Below, one piece after another: positions 36,162 through 47,758 of a stretch of 64,000 bases of DNA. Position 1 is the first letter of the stretch. The number at the start of each line of letters is the position of its first letter. Location of the stretch: positions 1 through 64,000 of the forward strand of contig NZ_JAMXLH010000049.1 in NCBI RefSeq assembly GCF_024281035.1. Direction: 5' to 3'. This stretch comes from Paraburkholderia sp. (GTDB taxonomy: Bacteria; Pseudomonadota; Gammaproteobacteria; Burkholderiales; Burkholderiaceae). The position numbers and the translations under genes were made by a program. The notes under the pieces are model-generated. The model worked only from the letters and a program-made list of their open reading frames with translations, had not been told where the DNA came from and searched no databases.

Positions 36162-37186
36162 TCGTGGTTCGCGTCGTGCAGACGGGCGATGTGGACGCGC
36201 TAGTCGCGCTCGCCCAGGAAACCGGTCCCGGCCTCACCACGTTCAAGCCGGACCGCGACGCGCTGATGGCGCGCATCGCGCGAACGCGGCGCACGCTCGC
36301 GGGCGAGGCCGCGCCGCATGAGGCGGGCTATCTGTTCGTGATGGAAGACACCGCGACGGGCGACGTGGCGGGCGTGTGCGGCATCGAGACAGCGGTGGGC
36401 CTGCAGCAGCCGTTCTACAACTATCGCGTGAGCACGGTGGTCCACGCGAGCCAGGATCTCGGCATCTGGACGCGCATGCGCGCGCTGAACATCTCGCACG
36501 ATCTCACGGGTTACGCGGAGGTGTGCTCGCTGTTCCTTTCGCCGCGCCATCGCACGTCAGGCGTGGGCGGATTGCTGTCGCGCTCGCGCTTCATGTTTAT
36601 CGCGCAGTTTCGCGATCACTTTCCCGAGCGCCTCTGCGCGGAGCTGCGCGGTCATTTCGACGCGGAAGGCACCTCGCCGTTCTGGCGTGCGGTCGGTTCG
36701 CATTTCTATCAAATCGACTTCAACGCCGCCGATTATCTGAGCTCGCATGGCCGCAAGGCGTTTCTCGCGGAACTGATGCCGCGCCATCCGGTGTACGTGG
36801 AGCTGCTGCCCGAGGAGGCGCAGGCCTGTGTGGGCCTCACGCACGCCGACACGATTCCCGCGCGGCGGATGCTCGAAGCGGAAGGCCTGCGCTATGAGAA
36901 TCATGTCGACATCTTCGACGCGGGCCCGGTGCTCGAATGCCACATCGCCGATTTGCGCACCGTGCGCGAAAGCGTCGTCGTGCCGGTGGAGATCGGCGCA
37001 CACGATACGGCGTCGGGTGTGCGCTCACTCGTTTCGAACACGTCGCTCGGCGACTTCCGTGTGGGTTCCGCGGCGGGCGTCGTGCATGACGGCGTGTTCG
37101 TGCTGAACGCCCAGGAAGCGGCGGCCCTGAATGTCGCGGCGGGCGAGCCCGTGCGCGTGCTCGGCGCCGCACACAAATCTCAATAG
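36158..37186 (+). CDS. astA: Arginine N-succinyltransferase, beta subunit
   Basis: A 342-residue AstA paralogue (AruG type) that pairs with the preceding AruF to make the heteromeric transferase seen in Pseudomonas and Burkholderia. It starts MIVVRVVQTGDVDALVALAQ and has VFVMEDT-like (LFVMEDTATGDVAGVCGIE), NISHDLTGYAEVCSLFLSP and SPFWRAVGSHFYQIDF segments shared with AruF. Start and upstream stop overlap in ATGA, indicating translational coupling that would help equal synthesis of both subunits. Confidence 0.93.
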   Translation: MIVVRVVQTGDVDALVALAQETGPGLTTFKPDRDALMARIARTRRTLAGEAAPHEAGYLFVMEDTATGDVAGVCGIETAVGLQQPFYNYRVSTVVHASQDLGIWTRMRALNISHDLTGYAEVCSLFLSPRHRTSGVGGLLSRSRFMFIAQFRDHFPERLCAELRGHFDAEGTSPFWRAVGSHFYQIDFNAADYLSSHGRKAFLAELMPRHPVYVELLPEEAQACVGLTHADTIPARRMLEAEGLRYENHVDIFDAGPVLECHIADLRTVRESVVVPVEIGAHDTASGVRSLVSNTSLGDFRVGSAAGVVHDGVFVLNAQEAAALNVAAGEPVRVLGAAHKSQ

Positions 37187-37200
37187 CAACCGATAGGTGA

Positions 37201-38721
<1,521 letters not shown>

Positions 38722-38730
38722 GGATCGACG

Positions 38731-40071
38731 ATGCAAACCCTTGAAGCGAACTTCGACGGACTCGTCGGCCCGACGCATAACTACGCCGGTCTTTCGTTCG
38801 GCAACGTGGCGTCGCAGAACAACGAGCGCTCCGTCGCGAATCCGAAAGCGGCGGCGCGCCAGGGACTGCTGAAGATGAAGCGGCTCGCCGACCTCGGCTT
38901 CGCCCAGGGCGTGCTGCCGCCGCAGGAGCGCCCGTCGATGCGGCTCCTGCGCGAGCTTGGCTTTGGCGGCAAGGATGCCGACGCCATCGCGAAGGCCGCG
39001 AAAGAGGCGCCCGAATTGCTCGCCGCAGCGAGTTCGGCATCGGCGATGTGGACCGCGAACGCGGCAACCGTGAGTCCGTCGGCCGACACGCCCGATCACC
39101 GTGTCCACTTCACGCCCGCGAACCTGTGCAGCAAGCTGCATCGCGCGATCGAGCACGAGGCGACCCACCGCACGCTGGGCGCGATCTTCGCGGATCCCGC
39201 GCATTTCGCGGTGCACGATGCGCTGCCGGGCACGCCTGCGCTCGGCGACGAGGGCGCGGCGAATCACACGCGTTTTTGTGCGCAGTACGGCGAGCGCGGC
39301 GTGGAATTCTTCGTCTACGGACGTAGCGAGTATCGTCGTGGGCCGGAGCCGAAGCGCTTCCCCGCGCGACAGACATTCGAGGCGAGCCGCGCGGTGGCGC
39401 AGCGTCACGGCCTCGCCGAGAACGCGATGGTGTTCGCGCGGCAGAGTCCGGACGTGATCGACGCGGGCGTGTTCCATAACGATGTGATCGCGGTGGGCAA
39501 TCGCAGCACGCTGTTCTGCCACGAGCGCGCGTTCGTCGAGCAGAAAAGCGTGTATGACGAACTGCACGCGAAGCTGGCAAAGCACGGCGCGCAGCTGGAC
39601 GTGATCGAGGTGCCCGACGCGCAGGTGAGCGTGGCGGATGCGGTGACTTCGTATCTGTTCAACAGCCAGTTGCTGAGCCGCGCGGATGGCTCGCAGATTC
39701 TGGTCGTGCCGGGCGAATGCCGCGAAAATCCGCGCGTGGCGGCTTACCTCGACGAGCTGGCTGCGAAGCGCGGACCGATTGATGAAGTGCTGGTGTTCGA
39801 TCTGCGCGAGAGCATGAAAAACGGCGGCGGGCCCGCGTGCCTGCGTCTGCGCGTCGTGCTCAACGATGCCGAGCGTGCAGCCGTGCTGCCCGGCGTATGG
39901 ATCAACGACGCGCTTTTCACACGCCTCGACGCGTGGGTCGAAAAGCACTATCGCGACCGTCTTGCGCCGCAGGATCTGACCGACCCGATGCTGCTTGTCG
40001 AGTCGCGCACGGCGCTCGACGAACTCACGCAAATTCTCGGTCTCGGCTCGCTCTATGACTTCCAGCGCTGA
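38731..40071 (+). CDS. astB: N-succinylarginine dihydrolase
   Basis: A 446-residue enzyme, near the E. coli AstB length (447). It starts [20 protein letters not shown], the family's hallmark. Active-site residues of the guanidine-modifying fold are in [22 protein letters not shown] and [12 protein letters not shown] (catalytic Cys). It hydrolyses N-succinylarginine to N-succinylornithine, CO2 and ammonia. The 3' end overlaps the astE start by 17 bp. Confidence 0.96.
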   Translation: MQTLEANFDGLVGPTHNYAGLSFGNVASQNNERSVANPKAAARQGLLKMKRLADLGFAQGVLPPQERPSMRLLRELGFGGKDADAIAKAAKEAPELLAAASSASAMWTANAATVSPSADTPDHRVHFTPANLCSKLHRAIEHEATHRTLGAIFADPAHFAVHDALPGTPALGDEGAANHTRFCAQYGERGVEFFVYGRSEYRRGPEPKRFPARQTFEASRAVAQRHGLAENAMVFARQSPDVIDAGVFHNDVIAVGNRSTLFCHERAFVEQKSVYDELHAKLAKHGAQLDVIEVPDAQVSVADAVTSYLFNSQLLSRADGSQILVVPGECRENPRVAAYLDELAAKRGPIDEVLVFDLRESMKNGGGPACLRLRVVLNDAERAAVLPGVWINDALFTRLDAWVEKHYRDRLAPQDLTDPMLLVESRTALDELTQILGLGSLYDFQR

Positions 40072-41119
40072 AACGTTACTCGCGGATTTTCTCGGCTACA
40101 CGCTGGCGGGCTCGCAGCCTGCCAGCGTGGACGCCGCACACGGCAGGTGCGAGGGCACGTGCGAGGGTACGTGCATTAGCGTCTTACGCTGGCAATGGAT
40201 CGATGACGGCGTGCTGCTGATCGAGCCCGCGCATGTGGATGCCGGGACGCGCAGCGTGCTGCTCTCGGCGGGCATCCACGGCGACGAAACGGCGCCGATC
40301 GAACTGCTGTCGCAACATGTCGCCGATCTCGCGGCGGGACGCGCGGCGCTCGCTTGCCGCCTGCTCGTCGTGCTCGGCAACGTGGACTCGATGCGCGCGG
40401 CGCGGCGTTATCTCGACGACGATCTGAACCGCCTGTTCGGCGGCCGCCATGCGAACGCGGGCGGCAGCCGGGAAGGGCAGCGAGCCGCCGCGCTCGAGGC
40501 GCACGCGCAGCGCTTTTTCGCGGCAGCGTCGAAGGAGCCGCACGCGCGTTGGCATCTCGACTTGCACACGGCCATCCGCGCCTCGGCGTTCGAGCAGTTC
40601 GCGCTCGTGCCGCACACGGGCGAGCGGCCGTCGCGCGCGTTGTTCGCATGGCTGGCCGACGCGCGCATCCCCTGCGTGCTGATCCACACCGAACAGGGCC
40701 CGACGTATTCATCGTTGACGGCCGACCGGTGCGGCGCCACGTCGTGCACGCTCGAACTCGGCAAGGTCCAGCCGTTCGGCCAGAACGACCTCGCGCGCTT
40801 CGCGGCTGCGGACGCCGCGGTCCGCCGTCTCGTCGCGGGTGTCGCGCCCGACGCGCGCGCGCCCATGCCGCGCGTCTTCACGGTAATCGGCCAGATCACG
40901 AAGCGCAGCGATGCGTTCGAATTGCACGTCGCCGCCGACGTGCCGAATTTCACGCCGTTCGCACGCGGCACCGTGCTCGCGAATGACGGCGACTATCGCT
41001 ACGTCGTCGGACACGACGAAGAGCGCATCGTGTTTCCCAATCCCACCGTGAAGCCCGGATTGCGCGCGGGCCTGCTCGTTGTCGAAACGAGCGACGCGAC
41101 GCTGGCCGCACTCGCCTGA
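40055..41119 (+). CDS. astE: Succinylglutamate desuccinylase
   Basis: A 354-residue zinc-dependent M14-like deacylase. The start at 40055 ([19 protein letters not shown]) lies inside the end of astB. Zinc ligands and catalytic residues appear in [15 protein letters not shown] (His, Glu), [10 protein letters not shown] (His) and the ELGKVQPFG segment with the catalytic Glu. It cleaves N-succinylglutamate to glutamate and succinate, the last step of the pathway. It closes the ast operon, and a possible hairpin follows at 41128. Confidence 0.93.
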   Translation: MTSSAETLLADFLGYTLAGSQPASVDAAHGRCEGTCEGTCISVLRWQWIDDGVLLIEPAHVDAGTRSVLLSAGIHGDETAPIELLSQHVADLAAGRAALACRLLVVLGNVDSMRAARRYLDDDLNRLFGGRHANAGGSREGQRAAALEAHAQRFFAAASKEPHARWHLDLHTAIRASAFEQFALVPHTGERPSRALFAWLADARIPCVLIHTEQGPTYSSLTADRCGATSCTLELGKVQPFGQNDLARFAAADAAVRRLVAGVAPDARAPMPRVFTVIGQITKRSDAFELHVAADVPNFTPFARGTVLANDGDYRYVVGHDEERIVFPNPTVKPGLRAGLLVVETSDATLAALA

Positions 41120-41759
41120 CGCAACTGCGGCGCGCTGTCGCGGCGCGCCGTGCCGATGCACATTCAGCATGCCGTGACATCGTCGCGCACCGCTTTTGTG
41201 CGTTGCGCGCGGGGGTTTTCGGGTGTTTTGCGCAGCGCGGCACGCATGCGGCCTTACTGCCGTTGCGCCGCATCGGTCCATGGGCGACGGTTCGATCCGC
41301 GCTATCCGCGCTATCCGCGCGGCGATCCCGAGCCTGCGCGCCCTTGCGTTTTCCTGGACCCCACTCACCACGCCTTCCTTTCGGTCCGGAACCGACCGGG
41401 GTGCGATTCCTGCTCTGTGCGGCTCACGCCCCGGTGTTGTGCGGTTCCTCGGCAGGCTGTCTGCCGATTTTCTGAGTGCTTGATTCGGATGTCGAATCAA
41501 ACGGGTCGGATTTCTCACTATCGCGTGTGCAGCGGCCCACAAATCGGCCTGGCTTTTACGCCACAATTTGCGCAAACGCACTTGCCTGATAGTTGTCCAG
41601 AACTGACATCCTCCTGCCTTAATCCGCCTATGCCCGTACAATGCGCCAGGATAGAATCCACACGATGAGTGTCCGCCGGCGCGCATGAAGCGTGGGCGCG
41701 GTGCAAACGAATTTGAGAACCATGCGCCGGCAAATGTGCGGCGTGACGCAGGGGACCCC
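41120..41759. other. Intergenic region between astE and the EAL-HDOD gene
   Basis: About 640 bp without a credible gene. Just after astE, CGGCGCGC (41128) and GCGCGCCG (41143) form an 8-bp stem, but without a T-run, so it is only a possible terminator. The 41290-41325 text repeats CGCGCTATC three times. The promoter of the downstream gene probably lies at 41500-41650, where the sequence is less GC-rich, but boxes cannot be assigned. Confidence 0.45.
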
Positions 41760-43079
41760 ATGAGCTACAACGACGCAGATCGGCCGCCCATGCCAGGCGC
41801 TGCGGGAGAAAAGCCGCCGGCACCGCAGTACGAAGTCTATTTCGGCCGTCAACCCGTGCTGGATCGCGACGGCATTTTGTGCGCCTTCGAAATGGTGCCG
41901 CGCGTGATTGACCTGCGCGAAAACCAGGACAAACCGGGCCGTCCGGGCGCGGCGCTGGCCAAGGCGTTTGCGGCGCAGCCCGTGCGCGCGGCGTTGACCG
42001 GGCATCGCGGCTGGCTGGACGTCACGCGCGAAATTCTTTTCGACGATGGGCTGCTGCTTTTGCGTCCCGATCGCGTGATGTTCGAGCTGCCGTGCGATCT
42101 CGAATGCGATCCGGCGCTCATCGCGCGCCTCGTGCAGCTGCACGGGCGCCGCTTCCGTTTTCTGCTCGATCACGTCACGGAGCCGGACGACTCGTTCGCG
42201 AAGCTGCTGCCGTACGTCGAGGCGGTCAAGATCGATCTGCACGGGATCGCGCCGGACATGCTGCCGAAGCTGGCGGGCGTGATGAAGGCGGCGGGCAAGC
42301 TGCTCGTCGCGATGGGCGTGGAAAGCCAGGAGGACTTCGATCGGGCGCACGCGCTCGGCTTCGACCGCTTCCAGGGCTATTTCTTTGCGCAATCGCACGC
42401 AGGCGCACGCCGCGTGAGCGCGCCGCGCCACGCGCTCCTGAATCTGCTGCAACTGCTCGGGTCCGATCCGACCGTCGCGCAACTCGAAACCGAGTTGAAG
42501 CTCAATCCGGTCCTCGTGATGCACATCATGCGGCTCGCGAACTCAACGAGCTTCGGCATCGGACATAAGGTGACCACGCTGCGGGAGGCAATCAACGCGA
42601 CGGGCACGGACCGCCTCCAACGCTGGACGCAGTTGCTGCTCTATGCCGATGGCCGCAAGGTGTCGCTCGAAGACGATCCGCTGCTGCAACTCGCGGCCAC
42701 GCGTGCGCGGTTCCTGGAAATCGCGGCGATGCGCTTGCCGAAAGCGCGGATTGCCGAGCAGGAAGCGGCTTTTCTCGCGGGTGTGTTCTCGTGCGTCGAT
42801 GCCGTGTTCGGCGGTCCGATCGGCGAAACCATCGATCTGCTTTCGATTGCGCGTCCGATTCGCTCGGCCATCGTGAACCGGGAGGGCTCGCTCGGTCAGT
42901 TGCTGAACGTGATGGAGGCGCTCGAGCGCGGCGACTGGGCGCGTCTCGATGAAGTGTGCGCACCGCTCGCGCCGTTCACGCCCGGCGAGGCGGCGGCAAT
43001 CGCACTCACGGCAGCGGAGTGGGCAGGCATGGCCGACCGCGACGCCGAATCCCAGGGACTCGAACGCATCGAGGATTGA
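41760..43079 (+). CDS. EAL-like/HDOD signalling protein (YuxH family)
   Basis: A 439-residue protein; the start at 41760 has a GCAGGGGA site just before it. Residues about 30-235 are an EAL fold that lacks the catalytic signatures: where an active enzyme has EAL and DDFGTG, this has FEMVPR and DHVTEPDDSF. Residues about 235-430 are an HDOD domain (LANSTSFGIGHKVTTLREAI). It is therefore a likely regulatory, non-hydrolysing protein of the YuxH type, not a phosphodiesterase. It converges on another HDOD gene and has a good terminator at 43121. Confidence 0.87.
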   Translation: MSYNDADRPPMPGAAGEKPPAPQYEVYFGRQPVLDRDGILCAFEMVPRVIDLRENQDKPGRPGAALAKAFAAQPVRAALTGHRGWLDVTREILFDDGLLLLRPDRVMFELPCDLECDPALIARLVQLHGRRFRFLLDHVTEPDDSFAKLLPYVEAVKIDLHGIAPDMLPKLAGVMKAAGKLLVAMGVESQEDFDRAHALGFDRFQGYFFAQSHAGARRVSAPRHALLNLLQLLGSDPTVAQLETELKLNPVLVMHIMRLANSTSFGIGHKVTTLREAINATGTDRLQRWTQLLLYADGRKVSLEDDPLLQLAATRARFLEIAAMRLPKARIAEQEAAFLAGVFSCVDAVFGGPIGETIDLLSIARPIRSAIVNREGSLGQLLNVMEALERGDWARLDEVCAPLAPFTPGEAAAIALTAAEWAGMADRDAESQGLERIED

Positions 43080-43120
43080 GGCTGGAAGGCCGTGGACACG
43101 GCAGCAGCGGCAACAGGAAA

Positions 43121-43146
43121 GGCGGCGCATGGCGCCGCTTTTTTTT
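43121..43146 (+). terminator. Rho-independent terminator
   Basis: GCGGCGC and GCGCCGC form a perfect 7-bp stem with a 3-base loop (ATG), followed at once by eight T. It lies 42 bp after the EAL-HDOD stop and just before the end of the convergent HDOD gene. Confidence 0.88.
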
Positions 43147-43193
43147 CGGCAGGCGGACGCGTGTTCGCGCCCGCCTCGTAACGATTGAACGGC

Positions 43194-44648
43194 TCAGGCC
43201 GTGTCGGCCGAACTGCGTGCGAGAAAGCGTGCGAGCTCGTACGCGAGTTCATTGAGCGCGTTCATTTCCGTCTGTGAAATCCGCCGAGGTTCCTGCGTGT
43301 CGAGCCAGTCGCCGTAGAGGAGGGCCACCGGCCGTTCGTCCGGCGCGCCGACCGGCAGCAGGACGAATGCGCGAGCATCGTCGAACGTCGAGCGATACCA
43401 GCCGGGCAGCCGCGAGATCATCTTCGGCGCATGCGCGTTTTCGATGAAGATACCGACCGAATTCGCGATCGCCAGATGGAACACGTCGGGCTGGAACGCG
43501 GCGTTGAAGCGCAGTTTCGGCAGCATGCTCTCGATGCCGGGGCCGAAGCCGCGTTGCGCCGCAAATACGTCTGCACCCTGGCGCACGAACACGACCGTGC
43601 GCGCAAAACCGAGTCCGGCCAGCACCGTCTCGTTCGCGAGCGTGAGCGCCGTGCTGAACGGGCTGTCGGGCGGCAACGCGCGCAAGTCGACCACGCCTGC
43701 CGCAATGCGCGCTTCGACGTTGAGCGATTCGCGCGCGATGGCATCGGCGTTCGCATGCAATTCGTTGATTTCGTGCATGACGCCGCCGTTGGCCTCTTCC
43801 TTCGCGAGTGCGAGGCTCATCTGCGCGAGCAAGTCGGCATCGGTGGACAGGGCGCGGCCGTAAACCTGCGCGAGGTCGTTAATGTGCGATTCGCGCTCTT
43901 CTTCGGTGAGTTTCGCGGTGGTGAGCACGCGCGCAACCTCGCTCGAATAGTTCGTGATCGCGCGCAGCCACTGCACCTGGCGCGATTCGTTTTCCTGGGG
44001 ATCGTAGTCGCCCATGCCTTCGCGGATCATTTCGGGCAGGCGCCAGCGCGTCGCGGCCTCGCGGCCGAGTTCGTCGAACGTGACGCCGAGCACCGCGAGG
44101 CACGCGTCGTCCTCGGCTGCGCCTTCGTCGCACTGGCGGCGAATCTGGTCCCACTCGGCTTCGAGGTAGAACACGACGAGCAGCTTTCCGACCTGGCGCA
44201 TCAGCGTGCAGACCACGGCTTCTTCGCCGGCGCGCATGTCGCCGTTTTCCGTGAGCTTGCGCGCCACGCAGCCCGAGAGCATGGTGCGGTTCAGTTCGAG
44301 CTTCGCGTCGATGCGGCGCGGCGCGCTGTGATGGAAGTGGTCGACGATTTTCAGGCCCACCACGAGGTGCCCGACCGCGTCCATGCCGAGCACCATCAGT
44401 GCGCGCGTGATCGTCGTGATGTTGCCGCCGAACGCCATGTACATGGCTGAATTCGCGAGGCGCAGCACCTTTTGCGTCAGTGCGAAGTCGGACAGCACGA
44501 CGCCCACGAGCGCATTGAAGTCGAAGTCGTCGTTGGACATTGCGGCGACTGTGGTGCGTAGCGACTGCGAAAGCATGGGGAAGTCACCACGCTCATTCAT
44601 GCGCGTCCACAGTCGGTCGAGCAGGACTGCCTTTACCATCTGAACCAT
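43194..44648 (-). CDS. HDOD-domain signalling protein
   Basis: A 484-residue protein with an N-terminal HDOD domain (residues about 15-215: VVLSDFALTQKVLRLANSAM, then ITRALMVLGMDAVGHLVV) and a GAF-like C-terminal half (about 300-460, with FARTVVFVRQGAD and VLLPVGAPDERPVALLYGD). There is no EAL or GGDEF motif. HDOD proteins are noncatalytic relatives of HD domains that work in signalling and in gene regulation. It runs opposite to the EAL-HDOD gene and in the same direction as the GGDEF-EAL gene upstream; 39 bp separates the latter two. Confidence 0.85.
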   Translation of the reverse strand: MVQMVKAVLLDRLWTRMNERGDFPMLSQSLRTTVAAMSNDDFDFNALVGVVLSDFALTQKVLRLANSAMYMAFGGNITTITRALMVLGMDAVGHLVVGLKIVDHFHHSAPRRIDAKLELNRTMLSGCVARKLTENGDMRAGEEAVVCTLMRQVGKLLVVFYLEAEWDQIRRQCDEGAAEDDACLAVLGVTFDELGREAATRWRLPEMIREGMGDYDPQENESRQVQWLRAITNYSSEVARVLTTAKLTEEERESHINDLAQVYGRALSTDADLLAQMSLALAKEEANGGVMHEINELHANADAIARESLNVEARIAAGVVDLRALPPDSPFSTALTLANETVLAGLGFARTVVFVRQGADVFAAQRGFGPGIESMLPKLRFNAAFQPDVFHLAIANSVGIFIENAHAPKMISRLPGWYRSTFDDARAFVLLPVGAPDERPVALLYGDWLDTQEPRRISQTEMNALNELAYELARFLARSSADTA

Positions 44649-44687
44649 GTCAATTCCGCTAAAGCCCAGTCTTGTTGTGTACTGCCA

Positions 44688-46595
44688 TCAATGCACCTCG
44701 TGGACATGGAGCGTACGCATTTCGAAGCGCTTCGCCAGTTCCTCGGAGGGGAGCGCCTTGCACACAAGCCATCCCTGAATGTGATCGCAGCCCATCTTCA
44801 TGAGCAGATCGCGCTGCGCCTCGGTTTCGACGCCCTCGGCGACGAGTTCGAGATTGAGCGTGCGCGCGAGGCCCACCACGGCGTTGACGATCGCCTGATC
44901 GTTGCGCGAGGTGAGCAGGTTCTCGACGAAGCTGCGATCGATTTTCAGTTTCGACAACGGGAAGCGCTGCAGATACGCAAGACTCGAATACCCGGTGCCG
45001 AAATCGTCGACGGCGAACCGGATGCCGAGCGCCGTGATTTCTTCGAGCAGCGCCTTGGCGCGCAGGGGATCGTGCATGAGCAGGCTTTCGGTGATCTCGA
45101 ACACGAGCCGGTCCGGCTCGATCCCGGACAGCTCGATTGCCTCTTGCACGCTTTCCTTGAATCTCGGGTTGCGGAACTGCTGCGGCGACACGTTGACCGC
45201 CACGTACTGCAATGAAATGCCCTGCGTGTCCCATTGCTTCAATTGCATGCAGGCCGCCTTGAGCACCCAGTTGCCGAGATAATTAATCAGACCGACCGAT
45301 TCGGCAAGGGGAATAAATTTCGAAGGCGGCACGAGCCCGTGCAACGGATGCTGCCAGCGGATCAGCGCCTCCACGCCCACGACGCCGAGGGTCATGCTGC
45401 TCGTGATGGGCTGGAAGTGCAGCGAGAACTCGCCGTTGCGCACGCCGTCATAGAGATCGGATTCGAGCTTCAGGCGCTGGGCGTCGGTGGGATCGTTGTC
45501 GGGAACGTGCAGCATCAGCGTGTTGCCGCCCGCGGCTTTGGCCTGCTGCAGCGCCTGGTCCGCGCGCCGGATCAACGGCGTGTTGTCGGTTTGCGCGGCG
45601 TCGTCGCCGACCGTGCGCAGGGCCGGATGGAACGCAATGCCGATGCTGGCCGACAAGTGCACCGGCTGGGTGCGGAACGTGTACGGCTGCAGGATCGAGG
45701 TGAGCAGCCGCCGTGCGAGCGTTTCGGCATCGGCGCGCGCGTCGCTCGGGTCCGTATGCGGCTGCGGCGCGATCACGATCGCGAATTCGTCGCTGCCCGT
45801 GCGCGCGATCAACTCGCCCTGTAGCGCGAGGTGGCCGAGCCGCCGGGCCGTTTCGCGCAGCAGTTCGTCGCCCGCTTCGTAGCCGAGCGCGCGGTTCACG
45901 CGCTGATAATCGTCGATGTCGAGCAAGAGCAGCGCCACCGGCGCGCCATGCAGGTCGGCTTCGGTTTGCAGGCGCTCGAGTATCGGCCCGAGCGCCGTCT
46001 GGTTCGGCAGGCCGGTCAGCAGATCGTGGTGCAGCGCATGCGTGAGGCGCTGCTCGGCCCGTTGCCAGGTCGACACGTCGAAACCCGCAACCGCGAAACC
46101 GTCCTTGTCCGCGTACGACGCTCGTTGTACGCGCAACTCGACCGCGAGCGGATAGGTGAGCGCCTTCACGAGATGCACCGTGTCTTTTTCGATGGCGCCC
46201 GTCATGGTCGCGCGGTCGAACAGCGCGTCGAGGCGCAACTGGTGCTCCGGTGCGACGATGTCGTGCAGGGTGGCGCCGAGCAGATATTCGCGGTGATACC
46301 CGGCGAAGCGCAGGCTCGAATCGGAGACGTAGAGGAAGCGGAGGTTGCGGTCCAGGTGAACGAGGAAATCGACCGCGCTTGCGGTGTCCTCGAACGCGCG
46401 CGAGGCGGCATCCGGATACGCGGGCGCCTGCGGGTTCGCCGGCTCGTGCACGGGCGGCGGGGCGATGGTGGCTACGGGTGCAAGCGGGTCGCTGGCAGAG
46501 CGACGGGCCAGTGCGCGAAGCCGATCGACGACCGTGCGCATCCGGCCCGGACGGGATGCCGTAATCCTGTTTGCTTCCATGTCTGTCGCTGACAA
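44688..46595 (-). CDS. PAS-GGDEF-EAL cyclic-di-GMP protein
   Basis: A 635-residue signalling protein. A PAS domain occupies about residues 68-180, a GGDEF domain about 185-345 and an EAL domain about 370-620. In the GGDEF domain the catalytic motif is changed: ARTGSDEFAIV, with Ser for the second Gly. The EAL domain keeps its key parts, EALIRWQHP, VFEITESLL, DDFGTGYSSL, KIDRSF and AEGVETEAQ, so it is likely an active cyclic-di-GMP phosphodiesterase, with a GGDEF domain that may bind GTP as a regulator. It sits 39 bp upstream of the HDOD gene. Confidence 0.92.
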   Translation of the reverse strand: MSATDMEANRITASRPGRMRTVVDRLRALARRSASDPLAPVATIAPPPVHEPANPQAPAYPDAASRAFEDTASAVDFLVHLDRNLRFLYVSDSSLRFAGYHREYLLGATLHDIVAPEHQLRLDALFDRATMTGAIEKDTVHLVKALTYPLAVELRVQRASYADKDGFAVAGFDVSTWQRAEQRLTHALHHDLLTGLPNQTALGPILERLQTEADLHGAPVALLLLDIDDYQRVNRALGYEAGDELLRETARRLGHLALQGELIARTGSDEFAIVIAPQPHTDPSDARADAETLARRLLTSILQPYTFRTQPVHLSASIGIAFHPALRTVGDDAAQTDNTPLIRRADQALQQAKAAGGNTLMLHVPDNDPTDAQRLKLESDLYDGVRNGEFSLHFQPITSSMTLGVVGVEALIRWQHPLHGLVPPSKFIPLAESVGLINYLGNWVLKAACMQLKQWDTQGISLQYVAVNVSPQQFRNPRFKESVQEAIELSGIEPDRLVFEITESLLMHDPLRAKALLEEITALGIRFAVDDFGTGYSSLAYLQRFPLSKLKIDRSFVENLLTSRNDQAIVNAVVGLARTLNLELVAEGVETEAQRDLLMKMGCDHIQGWLVCKALPSEELAKRFEMRTLHVHEVH

Positions 46596-47090
46596 CCCTT
46601 ATTCCATGCAGCCTGTCTGTCGCGTGCGTCGCTCGCCGGGCGCCCCAGGAACCTGGCGGCGCATTTTACATCTGGCTGAAACCGCATATCAGAACGAGTT
46701 ATCGACCACGAAATGAAAATCTTTAGCGCATGGCTGGAAAAACACTGACGTGCCGTTCGGGCGTGGCGTGCGGCGCACGCTCATGCGGATTCGCGCCGGG
46801 CGGCGCTGCGTCAGGCTGCGCGCCGCGCGGCGGGCCGACGTGGCGTGCAATGCGCGATGAGCACGGCTGCGGCGTGCGGGCGCAGGCGGTGCTCGGGCGA
46901 GACTCGGGTGTCACCCGGGTGCGGCATTGGGTCGCCGACATTTTCATCGATGCGGGCGACGCCGGTGCGCGGCGCGACGGCGTGGCGCCCTTCTGCGAGT
47001 TCGATCATTGTGTGATCCAATGACGTCATCGTCGGCTGCGCGGGCATGCGCCATGCGCGAAGTTGACGACACATGGAAAGGATGACCGAC
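46596..47090. other. Intergenic region, GGDEF-EAL / peroxiredoxin
   Basis: About 495 bp between divergent genes, both of whose promoters must lie here. Open frames across it (for example 46811-47023) have no recognisable product. Around 46915 the sequence TCACCCGGGTG is an 11-bp near-perfect palindrome, but its meaning is unknown. No clear promoter boxes. Confidence 0.4.
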
Positions 47091-47654
47091 ATGAAATCCA
47101 GATTCATCGCGATAGGTGCAGCAGTGCTCATGAGCGCAGGGGCCGGGTTGTATGCGCTCAGCGCCGAGGCCACGCTGAAGCCTGGCGACCCGGCGCCGGA
47201 CTTCACGGCCCAGGCTTCGCTAGGCGGTAAGACTTACACGTATTCGCTCGCGTCGGAATTGAAAAAAGGACCGGTGGTGCTGTACTTCTATCCGGCGGCC
47301 TTTACAAAGGGTTGCACGATCGAAGCACACGAATTCGCAGAAGCCGTCGACGAATACAAGAAGTACGGCGCGACGGTGATTGGCGTGTCGCACGACGACA
47401 TCGGGACGCTGACGAAGTTCTCGGTGAGCGAGTGCCGCAGCAAGTTCCCGGTGGCCGCCGACGAAGACTCGAAGATCATCAAGTCGTACGACGCCTCGAT
47501 GCCGATGCACGCAGCCATGGCCAACCGCGTGTCGTATGTGATCGCGCCGGACGGCAAGATCATCTATGAATACACGAGCCTCGCGCCCGACCAGCACGTG
47601 GCGAACACCCTGCGCGCCTTGAAGGAGTGGAGCGCGCAACATTCGCAGCAGTAA
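47091..47654 (+). CDS. Exported peroxiredoxin (BCP/AhpC-TSA type)
   Basis: A 187-residue thiol peroxidase with a signal peptide (MKSRFIAIGAAVLMSAGAGL, cleavage near AEA). The start at 47091 has AAAGGA at good distance; two earlier ATGs would add nine residues. The peroxidatic Cys is in AFTKGCTIEAHEF. In BCP enzymes a second Cys five residues on resolves the disulfide; here that position is His. Another Cys (SECRSKF) follows later and may substitute. It probably reduces peroxides in the periplasm, though the electron donor is not evident. Confidence 0.88.
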   Translation: MKSRFIAIGAAVLMSAGAGLYALSAEATLKPGDPAPDFTAQASLGGKTYTYSLASELKKGPVVLYFYPAAFTKGCTIEAHEFAEAVDEYKKYGATVIGVSHDDIGTLTKFSVSECRSKFPVAADEDSKIIKSYDASMPMHAAMANRVSYVIAPDGKIIYEYTSLAPDQHVANTLRALKEWSAQHSQQ

Positions 47655-47698
47655 GTCTGGCGGCAAATACACGCCGCTTTCTGGCTTCCTGGTTCGTT

Positions 47699-47734
47699 CG
47701 CGGCGCGCGATGATTCGCGCGCCGTTTTCGTTTT
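47699..47734 (+). terminator. Rho-independent terminator after the peroxiredoxin
   Basis: CGGCGCGCG (47701-47709) and CGCGCGCCG (47716-47724) form a perfect 9-bp stem with a 6-base loop, followed by TTTTCGTTTT. It lies 47 bp after the peroxiredoxin stop and just before the next gene, so the two are probably separate units. Confidence 0.85.
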
Positions 47735-47758
47735 AGCTTCGCCGTCCGGATTTCCCGC

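Noticed and set aside
41128..41150. Hairpin after astE as a definite Rho-independent terminator
   Set aside because: The 8-bp stem has no U-tract after it, so it is mentioned only as a possibility within the intergenic entry.
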